This document shows, in pieces, positions 1 through 7,581 of a stretch of DNA of 18,790 nt (position 1 is the stretch's first letter; every line of letters begins with the position of its first letter). Where the stretch lies: contig JAJYWG010000431.1 of the NCBI GenBank assembly GCA_021791615.1, positions 1 to 18,790 of the forward strand, written 5' to 3'. Made by a program: the position numbers and the translations under genes. A model generated the notes under the pieces. That model was not told the DNA's origin and searched no databases. It saw only the letters and a list, made by a program, of their open reading frames with translations. Source of the DNA: Actinomycetes bacterium. GTDB taxonomy: Bacteria > Actinomycetota > Acidimicrobiia > Acidimicrobiales > RAAP-2.

Positions 1-66
1 CCTCGCGTTCAGGGACTCCACATCCTCCTGCTATCGGGCTTCGCCGGCGAACCTCAGCGAGATCGG

Positions 67-372
67 TGCACAAAGAGCGTCGCCGATCACCGCCAGGACG
101 TGATCAGGAAGTCATGCCGCTAACACCGGGTCGACGCCCCCTACACCTCCCAAACCTGTGCCTGCTGCGGGCACACCGATCCTGCAAGTCGCAGGAGCCG
201 GGACGACTTCTGCTGCACCGGCTGTGGGCACGTGGCCCACGCGGACGCCAACGCGGCGCAGGTGATCCTGGCCGCGGGGACCGGGCGACTCGTCATCGCC
301 CGACCCGCGCGGCGAGCATCTCGGCCCGGGCCGGGCCACCAGCCGGTGACGGCTGGGCGCGACGTAGCCTGA
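67..372 (+). pseudogene. tnpB: TnpB (IS200/IS605 family) C-terminal remnant
   Basis: The frame starting at 130 encodes the zinc-ribbon end of a TnpB protein: TSQTCACCG, then FCCTGCGHVAHADANAA, with two CxxC pairs and the family's D-x-N-A-A segment (RuvC-III). It ends at TGA 370-372. Upstream in the same frame, 67-120 reads like the HRQDVxxK helix of TnpB, but a TAA at 121-123 lies directly between the two parts, and the RuvC sections that should separate them are missing. This is therefore an internally deleted, dead tail rather than a working RNA-guided nuclease. TnpB normally travels with a TnpA transposase and an omega RNA at its 3' end; no TnpA is visible here. The zinc-ribbon part is certain in my reading. 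The 5' limit is approximate. Confidence 0.75.
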
Positions 373-403
373 CGCTACGGATCGTGAAGTGACGAGCCTC
401 GTC
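363..403 (+). repeat. Two small palindromes at the TnpB 3' end (possible IS605 right end)
   Basis: CGTAGC (363-368) and GCTACG (374-379) form a 6-bp stem around the tnpB stop codon. GACGA (391-395) and TCGTC (399-403) form a second, smaller stem. IS200/IS605 elements carry subterminal hairpins just after tnpB, so this position is suggestive. Short palindromes are common in GC-rich DNA and no cleavage site could be confirmed. Confidence 0.3.
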
Positions 404-425
404 GTGAGGTTTCGTACACAGGCCC

Positions 426-1673
426 TCAGTAGTCCTCCAGGCAGTATGGATTCAGGATCATCCGCTTCCACAGGAACTGCTTGTCGCTCTCGAGGAGTCT
501 GGCCTCGTCGGCCGCCTCGTCCCACACCGTCTGGATGATGTGAATCTGGCGATCTATCAGATCTCTGGCCTCGCTGGCCGTCAACTGATACGTCTCCGCC
601 GTCTGTGCGCAGTTCGCGAGCCGGCTGAGGTTCTGGCCTGGAGCGGGGCCGATGGCCATTGCCTGTGAGGCCTCACCACCTGAGCGCATCTGCGGGCAGA
701 TGTCATAAGCCGGGGTGAGGGTGAGTTGGCCGGTAGCGCCGTCCCAGAAGGCGGCATGGTTGCGCGCGTGGTCGTCGGTGTTGCCGACGCAGATGTTGAA
801 CACGATGCGCGAAAAGAGCTCGTGCAGAGTCCGGTGGGGGCTGGTGAAACGCTCGCGGATGACGTCGGCGAACTCGTAGTAGCTGGCGTAGCGCGCCATG
901 AGCGGGTCGAGGCCGAAGATAGTGAGCACCGAAACCGCCATGCGGCGCTGGCCGGGGACCTCGGTGCGGTCGAAACGATCTACGAGAAGCACGTCGCGGC
1001 CCAGGCATTCGATCACCTGCGTCTTGGCGACGTCCAACCCGACACGTCGGGCGAGGTTCATGGCTACTCCCTCCGCCTTGACCACCGAGTAGGGGTCGGT
1101 GTGCGATGAGAACTTGCCGATACGGGCACGGCCCCCGTTGAGCGCGACTTTCGGGCGCATACCGCCGAGTGACGATCCGGCGAAGAGCGCCAGTGCAAGT
1201 TCCTCGGAGAGGGATTCGCCTCGATCCACTCGGTCGGCCGCCTCCATGAGCTCCTCGAGTGGGGCGTGTGACACACGGGGAGCCCAGTGCGAGGGACTGG
1301 GTTGGAAGTCCAGCGCACCGAATCGGTCCGAACCAGACTTGAGCAGATAGGTGAGAGGGCTGAGAGCGTCGACGTCGTCGGCGTCTCTTCCGAGAAAGCG
1401 GCGCAAGATCACCTTCTCACCCCAGCGGTCGGGTCCGCAGTCTGCAATGCACGAGGCCATCGTCAGCCCTTCCAGTGGACGAATGACCTCGTTGCCGAGT
1501 GGCAATTCAGGCAGGTACAGGGGAATGGCTCGCTCGCGCGCTTGGTAGCTCTGGGCGTAGCGGAACACCGCCGCGTCTCCCGCCATGCTCAGAACTCCGG
1601 CGACAACGGGCTCGGTGTCGTTCGGCAACCACACCCAGACATATGCACGGCCCGGAGTGTGCTCAGAAGGCAT
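426..1673 (-). CDS. hipA: HipA-family serine/threonine kinase toxin
   Basis: This 415-residue protein is a HipA-type kinase, the toxin of a type II toxin-antitoxin module. In characterised members the kinase phosphorylates a translation component (GltX in E. coli HipA) and is held inactive by HipB on DNA. Visible motifs are the phosphate-binding loop GSSLGGMRPKVAL at about 166-178, the catalytic segment NTDDHARNH at 298-306, and the metal-binding region LTPAYDICP around D324. The N-terminal 110 residues correspond to the HipA N-terminal domain. The length is slightly under the usual 430-440. The ATG at 1673 has AGGTGG three bases upstream, inside the end of hipB, and the two genes overlap by 11 bases, so translation is probably coupled. 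All key residues look present, so I expect an active kinase. Its physiological target is unknown. Local G+C is lower than in the core genes (58% by hand over 1621-1680). Confidence 0.93.
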   Translation of the reverse strand: MPSEHTPGRAYVWVWLPNDTEPVVAGVLSMAGDAAVFRYAQSYQARERAIPLYLPELPLGNEVIRPLEGLTMASCIADCGPDRWGEKVILRRFLGRDADDVDALSPLTYLLKSGSDRFGALDFQPSPSHWAPRVSHAPLEELMEAADRVDRGESLSEELALALFAGSSLGGMRPKVALNGGRARIGKFSSHTDPYSVVKAEGVAMNLARRVGLDVAKTQVIECLGRDVLLVDRFDRTEVPGQRRMAVSVLTIFGLDPLMARYASYYEFADVIRERFTSPHRTLHELFSRIVFNICVGNTDDHARNHAAFWDGATGQLTLTPAYDICPQMRSGGEASQAMAIGPAPGQNLSRLANCAQTAETYQLTASEARDLIDRQIHIIQTVWDEAADEARLLESDKQFLWKRMILNPYCLEDY

Positions 1674-1992
1674 TGTCCACCTCAGCCGTCTGGCGAACCC
1701 TGGTGGGCAGCAGGCTGAGGCGGTCGCGTGAGCGCGCGACCAGATCGGGGAGCTCTGCCCGGTCTGCTCCGAAGAGCGGGATCCCGAGCAAGGTCGCCAC
1801 CTCGAAGGCGGTGCCTATCGCGACGGACGGGTCTCCCACCTCGAGTTTGTGCAGGGTCGTCCGGGAGATCCCGGCCCGCTCGGCCAACTCCACAGCCGTC
1901 CACCGGCGCCGTCGACGGGCGCGCCCCACCTCCAGCCCGAAGAGCTCGAGGGCGTGGTGCGTAGGGCGGGAGAAGCTGTGGGGACGACGCAC
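1663..1992 (-). CDS. hipB: HipB-like Xre-family antitoxin and autorepressor
   Basis: This 109-residue protein has an Xre helix-turn-helix at about residues 28-85: WTAVELAERAGISRTTLHKLE contains the two helices, followed by a variant of the family's ALGIPL segment (TLLGIPLF). It is placed directly before, and overlaps, the HipA gene, which is the classical hipBA order. By family knowledge it would bind HipA and repress its own promoter. The start is the GTG at 1992-1990. AAGGA lies seven bases upstream (2000-2004 on the plus strand), and an in-frame stop at 2008-2010 excludes a longer form. A perfect inverted repeat just upstream is the likely operator. The assignment as antitoxin rests on context plus the HTH; sequence alone would give only 'Xre regulator'. 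Confidence 0.9.
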   Translation of the reverse strand: MRRPHSFSRPTHHALELFGLEVGRARRRRRWTAVELAERAGISRTTLHKLEVGDPSVAIGTAFEVATLLGIPLFGADRAELPDLVARSRDRLSLLPTRVRQTAEVDNAF

Positions 1993-2024
1993 GGCGTGTT
2001 CCTTATACTAGACGGTAAGGCGTT

Positions 2025-2046
2025 AGTGTTCACTACACTGAACACT
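2025..2046. promoter_or_regulatory. Inverted-repeat operator upstream of hipBA
   Basis: Perfect 8-bp arms AGTGTTCA (2025-2032) and TGAACACT (2039-2046) flank a 6-base spacer, 33-54 bases upstream of the hipB start codon. HipB-type regulators bind palindromes of this size. A smaller inverted pair, CCTTA (2001-2005) and TAAGG (2016-2020), lies between operator and gene. No clear -35/-10 pair could be fixed; TAGTAT on the minus strand (2010-2005) is -10-like but sits too close to the ribosome binding site to leave a normal leader. Confidence 0.6.
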
Positions 2047-2317
2047 GTACCAGGTATGTCCTACCCTGCGATCAGCCGTCCCCGCCGCAGCTCTCGCCCT
2101 GCGCTCCGGCTACCAATGCGTCCGACCAAGTGCCTGGGCCGGTCGGCCTCGGCCGAGATCGAGGACGACGGAAGGCCGCAGAGTGCACCATCCGCTGACA
2201 GATCACGAAACTTCTGCTGAAAGAACCCCGACTTCCGCAGTTGAGGGTCACACGACAGGCCCGTTTGTAGGCCCTGAGCTGGGATGACGACGTTCTCCGA
2301 AGGGGTGCCGCGTGTGT
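2047..2317. other. Intergenic, no gene recognised
   Basis: Between the hipBA operator and the decayed transposase I see no convincing coding sequence on either strand. Open frames here run antisense through hipB or lack a recognisable domain. No IS terminal inverted repeat could be identified by eye. Confidence 0.5.
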
Positions 2318-2750
2318 CTACGCGCTCTGGAGGGTCACTGCGGAGCGTTCGTCCTGTTCAGGAGGGGTGAAGGGCTCCCATCCGGAGCGGTTTGGCCACT
2401 CCGCAGGCGAAGGAATCGCCGACTGTTCGTCGTTGAGTGGGGCGGTCTGGACGAGGCTCCCGGCCGGCCCGGTCAATTCGGCCGCGTGGACGCGACGATG
2501 CTCCGTCGACATCTGGCGCCAGGTCATCGGGCTCCGACGCTCGGCGACGCGGATGAGCAGCAGCGCGAGCCAGCACAACAGGACGTGCGCGCGGATGCGA
2601 TCCTCGAGGCGGTGGAAGACTCCGGTCGGAGCAGCAGCGTCGACTCGAGGTCCCTGAAGCCGCGCTCGGCCTCCAAGAGGTTCTTGTAGCCGAGAGCGAC
2701 GTCCTCTGCGCTCAAGCCGGGCTCCGAGGTCTGGAGGAGGTACTTGCCAT
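2318..2750 (-). pseudogene. IS1634/IS4-type transposase, C-terminal frameshifted remnant
   Basis: Read on the minus strand, the first part gives YGKYLLQTSEPGLSAEDVAL and continues with a GYKNLLEAERGFRDL segment. This is the hallmark of the C-terminal DDE domain of IS1634/IS4-type transposases, including the catalytic-Glu region (Y-x-x-L-x-x-x-E-R-x-F-R-D). The frame is lost near 2622, where about two extra bases appear. It then resumes in another frame with GVFHRLEDRIRAHVLLCWLA and ends at the stop at 2318. The N-terminal two thirds and the first catalytic aspartates are absent. The high-coordinate end stops abruptly at about 2750 against an unrelated plus-strand coding remnant, so the insertion was followed by deletion. 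It cannot make a working transposase. Confidence 0.85.
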
Positions 2751-2828
2751 ACCTTTGGCAACGCCAAGTTCTACGGCTCAGAGGGCACACACCACCTCAA
2801 CGTCCCCATCGTGGGCGTGGCGGCATAA
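2751..2828 (+). pseudogene. C-terminal stub of a second SDGGIFTFG-repeat surface protein
   Basis: The plus strand reads TFGNAKFYGSEGTHHL, then NVPIVGVAA and a TAA stop (2826-2828). This matches the final repeat and stop of the large surface protein that ends at 7388. The similarity continues past the stop: GCCACCCGG follows both stop codons. The stub is fused on its 5' side to the transposase remnant at about 2750, so nothing upstream of 25 codons is left. The simplest reading is that a paralogue of the downstream surface-protein gene stood here and lost its body through IS insertion and deletion. Confidence 0.85.
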
Positions 2829-2868
2829 GCCACCCGGACGCATCGGGCACCCCCGGTTCCACTCGAGT

Positions 2869-2889
2869 CCGGTCCTCCGCGAGGACCGG
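2869..2889 (+). terminator. Hairpin downstream of the truncated paralogue
   Basis: CCGGTCCTC (2869-2877), a three-base loop and GAGGACCGG (2881-2889) make a perfect 9-bp stem 40 bases after the stub's stop codon. There is no T-run, as is often the case in actinobacteria. It is likely the surviving terminator of the lost gene. Confidence 0.5.
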
Positions 2890-2959
2890 TATGCCCGACC
2901 GTGTGACGCCGCCGCCGCCCCGCTCCGACTGGACGACCAACCCAACCAGGACGTGCCCC

Positions 2960-2988
2960 TTGTCAAGGTGGTTCTTGCATGCTAGAAC
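2960..2988 (+). promoter_or_regulatory. Candidate sigma-70-type promoter of the large surface protein
   Basis: TTGTCA (2960-2965) is 17 bases from TAGAAC (2983-2988), giving 5/6 and 4/6 matches to the vegetative consensus. The expected transcript start is near 2995, leaving a leader of about 110 bases. The -10 region lies within an inverted repeat GTTCT (2971-2975)/AGAAC (2984-2988) and beside the palindrome GAACACGTTC (2985-2994), possible repressor sites. A 5'-leader hairpin CGAGCC/GGCTCG is at 3022-3037. Confidence 0.5.
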
Positions 2989-3107
2989 ACGTTCCAGTTG
3001 CAACCTAGCTGCCATGTAGTTCGAGCCGTGCGGCTCGCTTGGAGGCGGGGAGGCGGGGGGGGAGCGGGACCTTCTGGCCTGCGCACGCGGGCGAGGAGGG
3101 GTTCAAA

Positions 3108-6100
3108 GTGCTCCGTGGATGGTCGGGCTCGAGGGCGCACGCGCGTGACGGGGAGCGGCGTGCCAGCAACGCGAGACGGAGCTCCCGTCTCGGGCGGACG
3201 GTGCCGGTGCTGGGCGTCGTCGCCACCGTCGTTGGTGCGCTGACGATCGCGGGCAGCGCACCCATCGCCGGTGCCAGTGCGGTGAACGAAGCCCAGTGGC
3301 AACACGAGATCGCGCAGGCGCCGAAACCCTCCACCGGCTGCTACCAGGCCACCTACCCCTCGCTGCAGTGGCAAGCCGTCACATGCATTGCAGCTCCGGA
3401 GCGCCCCTACGAGCCGGCGGCTCCGCCGAGCCAGGTGCATTCGGTAATGACGGTCGGAAACGGCATAGATTATATGGGTGCGGTAGGAGGATCGCGCACC
3501 ATTTCAAGCGCTACTGGATCGTTCAGTGGAGTGACACCGACAATCAGCGAGACAGGCACATTTACAGGCGTGCTGAAGCCGAATTCGTTCTCGTTGCAGC
3601 TCAACACCGACACGTTTCAAACCCCATCCTGTTCGGGCGGCGCATCATGTTTGGGATGGCAGCAATTCATTTACTCGTCAGCCCGCAACGGCGTGTTCAT
3701 CCAGTATTGGATGCTGACATACACAGGAACGTGCCCGCCAACATGGAGAACCTATAAACCGGGATACTGCGTTATGACAACCAAGGCAGCCCCGGTGAAA
3801 AGCGGGCCGCTAACTGCGCCAGACCTTGCGACGGCGCAATTGACCGGCAGTGCCACGTTATCTGGCAATGACAGCGTGATGTTGACTTTCAACGGGGTCG
3901 CGAGTCTCAGCAGCGTCAGCCCAGACAGTGTTCTCTACCTCGCTCCGAATTGGTATGAAACCGAGTTCAACGTTGTTGGGGATGGGACAGGATCTACGGC
4001 AGTATTTTCTACAACAACGACGCTAGAGGCGCAGGTCGCCTTCGCGACGACAACAATGGCGGCGCCCACCTGTATACCACCTCATAATGGGGTGGGATAC
4101 ACGGCCGAGAAGAACAACCTTACGCTCACTGCGACGCCCACAATCGGGACCCGGGCATTACCGACGTTCGCCTTCAAGGAGACCAACCAGAGCCCGGCGA
4201 CAATGAGCTGTGCCGTCGCTCCTGGTTCGACAGCTTCACAGTTGGTGGTCACGACGGAGCCTACGAGCACCAGCACGGACAGTCCGTTCCCCGTCGGAGT
4301 CTCGATCGAGAATTCAAGCGGGAAAGTGCTCACCGCTAACACGACAACAGTGGTACTCAAGATCTCCGCGGGCACAACCGCCGCGGTGCTCACCTGCACA
4401 GGAGGGACGACTGACAAGAAGAGCGCCGTGGGAGGCGTCGCCACCTTCAACTGCACCATCGATGCGTCGGGGGAGGGCTACCGGGTCGAGGCAACCAGTG
4501 GGTCCCTTGCGCCTGCGACCTCCAGTGCCTTCACAGTCAGTGAGGCGCTGTCCCTTGGAGCGCCACCGATCTCGACAGTCGCCCCAGGCTCGTTGGTCGG
4601 TTTCCCGGGCGCCATCGGACCGAGCCAGAGCGCCGTCAACGGGAAGGTCACGCTACGGACGAGCTCAGGCACAGCGGCCGGGGTCACAGTTGTCTCCTGG
4701 AGCACAACCGGGCTCATCGTGTGGATTCCGGCGTCCGACGCTCCAGGGGCCTATACGATCACGGTCGCGGAGACAGGGGGTCAGACGACACTCCCACTCA
4801 CGCTCGTCGCGCCCACGCTCGGGTCGAAGCAGAACATCACCCCGCTCTATAAGGACCTCCCGGCGGGATCGACCAGCCTCCCGCTGGGCGTCGTCCAGGA
4901 CCAGTCGGGAGACACGTGGTTCGCGGACGCCGGATCCAACAGCATCGACGAGCTCACCACCGCCGGCGTGCTCAACCAGTTTCCGCTCGTGACACCCCAC
5001 AGCGGCCCGACGGGGATCGCGATCGATCCCGCTGGCAATCTGTGGGTGACGCAGACGCGCACCGGTCAGGTCACCGAGCTCAAGGTCGCGACAGCAACGG
5101 CGGGCACGACCGATGGCGAGACGGTCATCGGTCTGGCTGCGGGAGCACAACCCGATGGGATCAGTGTCGACCCGTACGGGAACGTGTGGGTCGCAGAAGG
5201 CACGAACGGCGTCGTCGCTGAGATCCCGCACGGGACCACGTCGCCCAAGGAGTGGCAGATCGGCGGAGACATCGAGGGCATGGTCGCCGACGCCTTCGGC
5301 AACGTGTGGGCAGTCAACGAAGGAGGGACATCAGGAGTCGTCGAGATCGTGCCGTCGCAACTCCCGGCCCCCACAGCCAGCAACCCGGCGACGAGCGGCG
5401 TGTTCCCGGTGGGGAGGGCCGCCGGCAACTCGATTGGCTCGGGCACCGAACAGCTGGCAGTGGCCCCCAACGGTGACGTCTGGTTCACGCAGTGGAGTCC
5501 CCCGAACCTCGGGGTGATCGTGCCCAACAGCACCAACCCTGCCACAGACGCGTGGGCCTATGCGTCCGACTACCCGGCGGGCGGAGAGGCGCCGAGCGGG
5601 ATCGGCATCGACGCCAGCGGGACCGTGTTCGTTGCGGACGCCGGTTCGCGGTCGGTCTACGCCTTCGCACCCACGACGGTCGACCCGGCGTCGGGGAACG
5701 TGTCGGGTCTCTGGAAGACCTATTCGGTCGACGCGTGGATGACGAACTTCTCCGAGGGCGACGAGGGGAACAACATCGACGTCACCCCGACGGGCAACGT
5801 GGTGTTCAGCGGCTACGTGACGAACACCGCGACCGGCACAACCCCGTACACAGCCGCCGACGTGCAGGGGTACATCGGAGAGCTTCCAGGCATCGCCGCA
5901 GTCGCCTCGGAGACCACAGCGTGCGCCGTGGCGGGTGGGACGACGGCGGCAGGAGAGAAGTGCGGATCGGGCGGCGACGTGGTCACCATCCCTTCGGGCG
6001 ACACGATCAAGACCGTCGATGGGACGCCATTCACCGGGACCGTGCCTCCACCCGTGGCGTCTCCGAGCTTCGCGTCGCCGCCTGAGTTCGAGACGCTCAT

Positions 6101-7388
6101 CCCCGGGTCCGCTTTCAGCGTGACACCCATCGAGACGGACGGTGCCCGCACGCACCTCACGTTCACACCTCCGATCACGGTGACGTTCAGCTTCCCGCTG
6201 CCGGCCGGGACCACGGTGAGCCAGGCCGAGACCGCCACGGTGTGGTGGTTCGACCCCACATCCAACACGTGGATCGAGGCGGGAACGAAGGCCGGAGACC
6301 CGGGCGGAGTGGTGACCGTGACCGGCGGCGTGGTCACCATCACGTTGAAGACCACCCACCTTTCTGCGTTCGCCCTGCTTCGCCCCTCGACGACACCCGG
6401 GAGCGGTGGCGGTGGCGGAGGAGGAGGCGGCACAGTCGTCCCCTCGGCCCCCGGCGGGGTGAAGGCGACGGCGGGCACAGCCCAGGTCACCCTCACATGG
6501 CAGCCGGTCTCCGGCGCCACCTCCTACGCCGTCTACGACTCCACCAAGAAGGGCGGGGAGAACACCGGGGGGACGACGGCCTGCACGGTCACAGCACCGG
6601 GGCACGCCTGTACGGTGAAGAGCCTCACCGACGGCACCACCTACTACTTCGAAGTGGTGGCGAGGGAAGGGGGCCTCGGCTCCAGCCCCTCGACAGAGGT
6701 CTCGGCCACCCCGGCCTCGGCCCTCCCGGCCCCGGCCCACGTCACAGCCATCGTCCCCGGGTCCACCCAGATCAACGTGCTGTGGTCCCCGGTGACCGGG
6801 GCGACCGGCTACGACGTCTTCGTTGCGACCAGCGCCGGGAAGGAGAACCTGACAGGCACCCCGGCCTGCACGGTGACGGCCCCGACCGACCACTGCTCCT
6901 TGACCGGGCTCTCCCCCGCAACCACCTACTACCTCGTGGTGGTGGCCTTGGAGGGCACAGCCCGCTCGGCCGCCTCCAAGGAGGTCTCGGTCACCACGGC
7001 CAAGAAGACAGCCGCCCCCGGGGCCTACCGCTTCGTCGCATCCGACGGAGGCATCTTCACCTTCGGCGGGGCCGGCTTCTACGGCTCGGAGGGCACAAAG
7101 CACCTCAACCAGCCCATCGTTGGCATGGCTGCCACCCCCACAGGTGGCGGCTACTGGCTGGTGGCATCCGACGGTGGCATCTTCACCTTCGGCAACGCCA
7201 AGTTCATGGGCTCAGAGGGCACACACCACCTGAACGCCCCCATCGTGGGCATGGCCGCCACCCCCACAGGCGGGGGCTACTGGCTGGTCGCCAGTGACGG
7301 TGGCATCTTCACCTTCGGGAACGCCGCCTTCTCGGGCTCCGAGGGTGCCACCCACCTGAACGCCCCCATCGTGGGCATGGCGGCTTGA
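3108..7388 (+). CDS. Large multidomain secreted surface protein (Vgb/NHL-like propeller, FN3, C-terminal repeats)
   Basis: This 1426-residue secreted protein is of unknown role. I chose GTG 3108 because GAGGAGGGG ends six bases upstream; an in-frame TTG at 3039 would add 23 residues and has no such site. A basic N-terminus and hydrophobic stretch (about 31-49) end near AGASA, a typical signal peptide. Residues 58-375 form a Cys-containing, beta-rich domain resembling a conserved secreted domain of unknown function (QLNT, GWQQFIYSS, FIQYWMLTY motifs). An Ig-like region follows (about 400-570), then a propeller (570-920) with repeats such as GNLWVTQ, GNVWVAE, GNVWAVN and GDVWFTQ, as in streptogramin-lyase/NHL proteins. 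Further on are a VTFSFPLP domain, a nine-glycine linker, two FN3 domains (1113-1203 and 1207-1300) and three repeats to the end. There is no LPXTG motif or C-terminal membrane anchor. Enzymatic activity is not indicated; adhesion or envelope structure is the likeliest role. Confidence 0.9.
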   Translation: MLRGWSGSRAHARDGERRASNARRSSRLGRTVPVLGVVATVVGALTIAGSAPIAGASAVNEAQWQHEIAQAPKPSTGCYQATYPSLQWQAVTCIAAPERPYEPAAPPSQVHSVMTVGNGIDYMGAVGGSRTISSATGSFSGVTPTISETGTFTGVLKPNSFSLQLNTDTFQTPSCSGGASCLGWQQFIYSSARNGVFIQYWMLTYTGTCPPTWRTYKPGYCVMTTKAAPVKSGPLTAPDLATAQLTGSATLSGNDSVMLTFNGVASLSSVSPDSVLYLAPNWYETEFNVVGDGTGSTAVFSTTTTLEAQVAFATTTMAAPTCIPPHNGVGYTAEKNNLTLTATPTIGTRALPTFAFKETNQSPATMSCAVAPGSTASQLVVTTEPTSTSTDSPFPVGVSIENSSGKVLTANTTTVVLKISAGTTAAVLTCTGGTTDKKSAVGGVATFNCTIDASGEGYRVEATSGSLAPATSSAFTVSEALSLGAPPISTVAPGSLVGFPGAIGPSQSAVNGKVTLRTSSGTAAGVTVVSWSTTGLIVWIPASDAPGAYTITVAETGGQTTLPLTLVAPTLGSKQNITPLYKDLPAGSTSLPLGVVQDQSGDTWFADAGSNSIDELTTAGVLNQFPLVTPHSGPTGIAIDPAGNLWVTQTRTGQVTELKVATATAGTTDGETVIGLAAGAQPDGISVDPYGNVWVAEGTNGVVAEIPHGTTSPKEWQIGGDIEGMVADAFGNVWAVNEGGTSGVVEIVPSQLPAPTASNPATSGVFPVGRAAGNSIGSGTEQLAVAPNGDVWFTQWSPPNLGVIVPNSTNPATDAWAYASDYPAGGEAPSGIGIDASGTVFVADAGSRSVYAFAPTTVDPASGNVSGLWKTYSVDAWMTNFSEGDEGNNIDVTPTGNVVFSGYVTNTATGTTPYTAADVQGYIGELPGIAAVASETTACAVAGGTTAAGEKCGSGGDVVTIPSGDTIKTVDGTPFTGTVPPPVASPSFASPPEFETLIPGSAFSVTPIETDGARTHLTFTPPITVTFSFPLPAGTTVSQAETATVWWFDPTSNTWIEAGTKAGDPGGVVTVTGGVVTITLKTTHLSAFALLRPSTTPGSGGGGGGGGGTVVPSAPGGVKATAGTAQVTLTWQPVSGATSYAVYDSTKKGGENTGGTTACTVTAPGHACTVKSLTDGTTYYFEVVAREGGLGSSPSTEVSATPASALPAPAHVTAIVPGSTQINVLWSPVTGATGYDVFVATSAGKENLTGTPACTVTAPTDHCSLTGLSPATTYYLVVVALEGTARSAASKEVSVTTAKKTAAPGAYRFVASDGGIFTFGGAGFYGSEGTKHLNQPIVGMAATPTGGGYWLVASDGGIFTFGNAKFMGSEGTHHLNAPIVGMAATPTGGGYWLVASDGGIFTFGNAAFSGSEGATHLNAPIVGMAA
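7041..7385 (+). repeat. Three tandem 42-residue SDGGIFTFG repeats
   Basis: Units of 126 bp begin at 7041, 7167 and 7293; the third stops after 31 residues at the gene's end. The protein unit starts SDGGIFTFGNAKFMGSEG, then T-HHLNAPIVGMAATP and TGGGYWLVA. Units are very similar at DNA level, so they can recombine with each other and with the stub at 2751-2828. Such repeats are common at the C-termini of actinobacterial secreted proteins and probably fold as a small propeller-like or wall-associating module; that function is inference. Confidence 0.85.
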
Positions 7389-7451
7389 GCCACCCGGGCG
7401 GTTGGGGCACAGGAGCCCCGCCGGCCTCGGCCCGCACCCGGTCATCGACCA

Positions 7452-7524
7452 GGCACCCGGCGCTCCGGTCTGGCGCCGGGTGCCGGCGCGACCGGGCACG
7501 CCCGCGGCCCGTGCCCGGCGCGCC
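7452..7524 (+). terminator. Two tandem strong hairpins after the surface-protein gene
   Basis: GGCACCCGGCGC (7452-7463) pairs perfectly with GCGCCGGGTGCC (7473-7484), giving 12 bp with a 9-base loop. Immediately after, GGCGCG plus CCGGGCACG (7485-7500, one bulged A) pairs with CGTGCCCGG plus CGCGCC (7510-7524), giving 15 bp. They lie 63 bases after the stop at 7388 and before the next gene. No T-run follows. I read them as a double terminator or mRNA 3'-end barrier. Confidence 0.6.
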
Positions 7525-7581
7525 AGGATGGACGGCGAGCGCCGGCGGGTAGGCCCGCCCGGCGGAGGGAATGGAGGGACG

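Noticed and set aside
3039..3107. TTG 3039 as the start of the large surface protein
   Set aside because: It has no ribosome binding site and would put 23 extra residues before an already basic signal-peptide N-region. GTG 3108 has a strong site at the right distance.
4820..5870. Streptogramin (virginiamycin B) lyase resistance gene
   Set aside because: The propeller similarity is real, but it is one section of a secreted 1426-residue protein and catalytic residues could not be shown, so resistance is not supported.
5331..7103. A 590-codon minus-strand frame inside the large surface protein
   Set aside because: It is the complement of the surface-protein frame, with Gly/Arg/His-rich nonsense and no ribosome binding site.
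7041..7385. CRISPR-like or satellite array
   Set aside because: The 126-bp units are in-frame coding repeats with no spacers.
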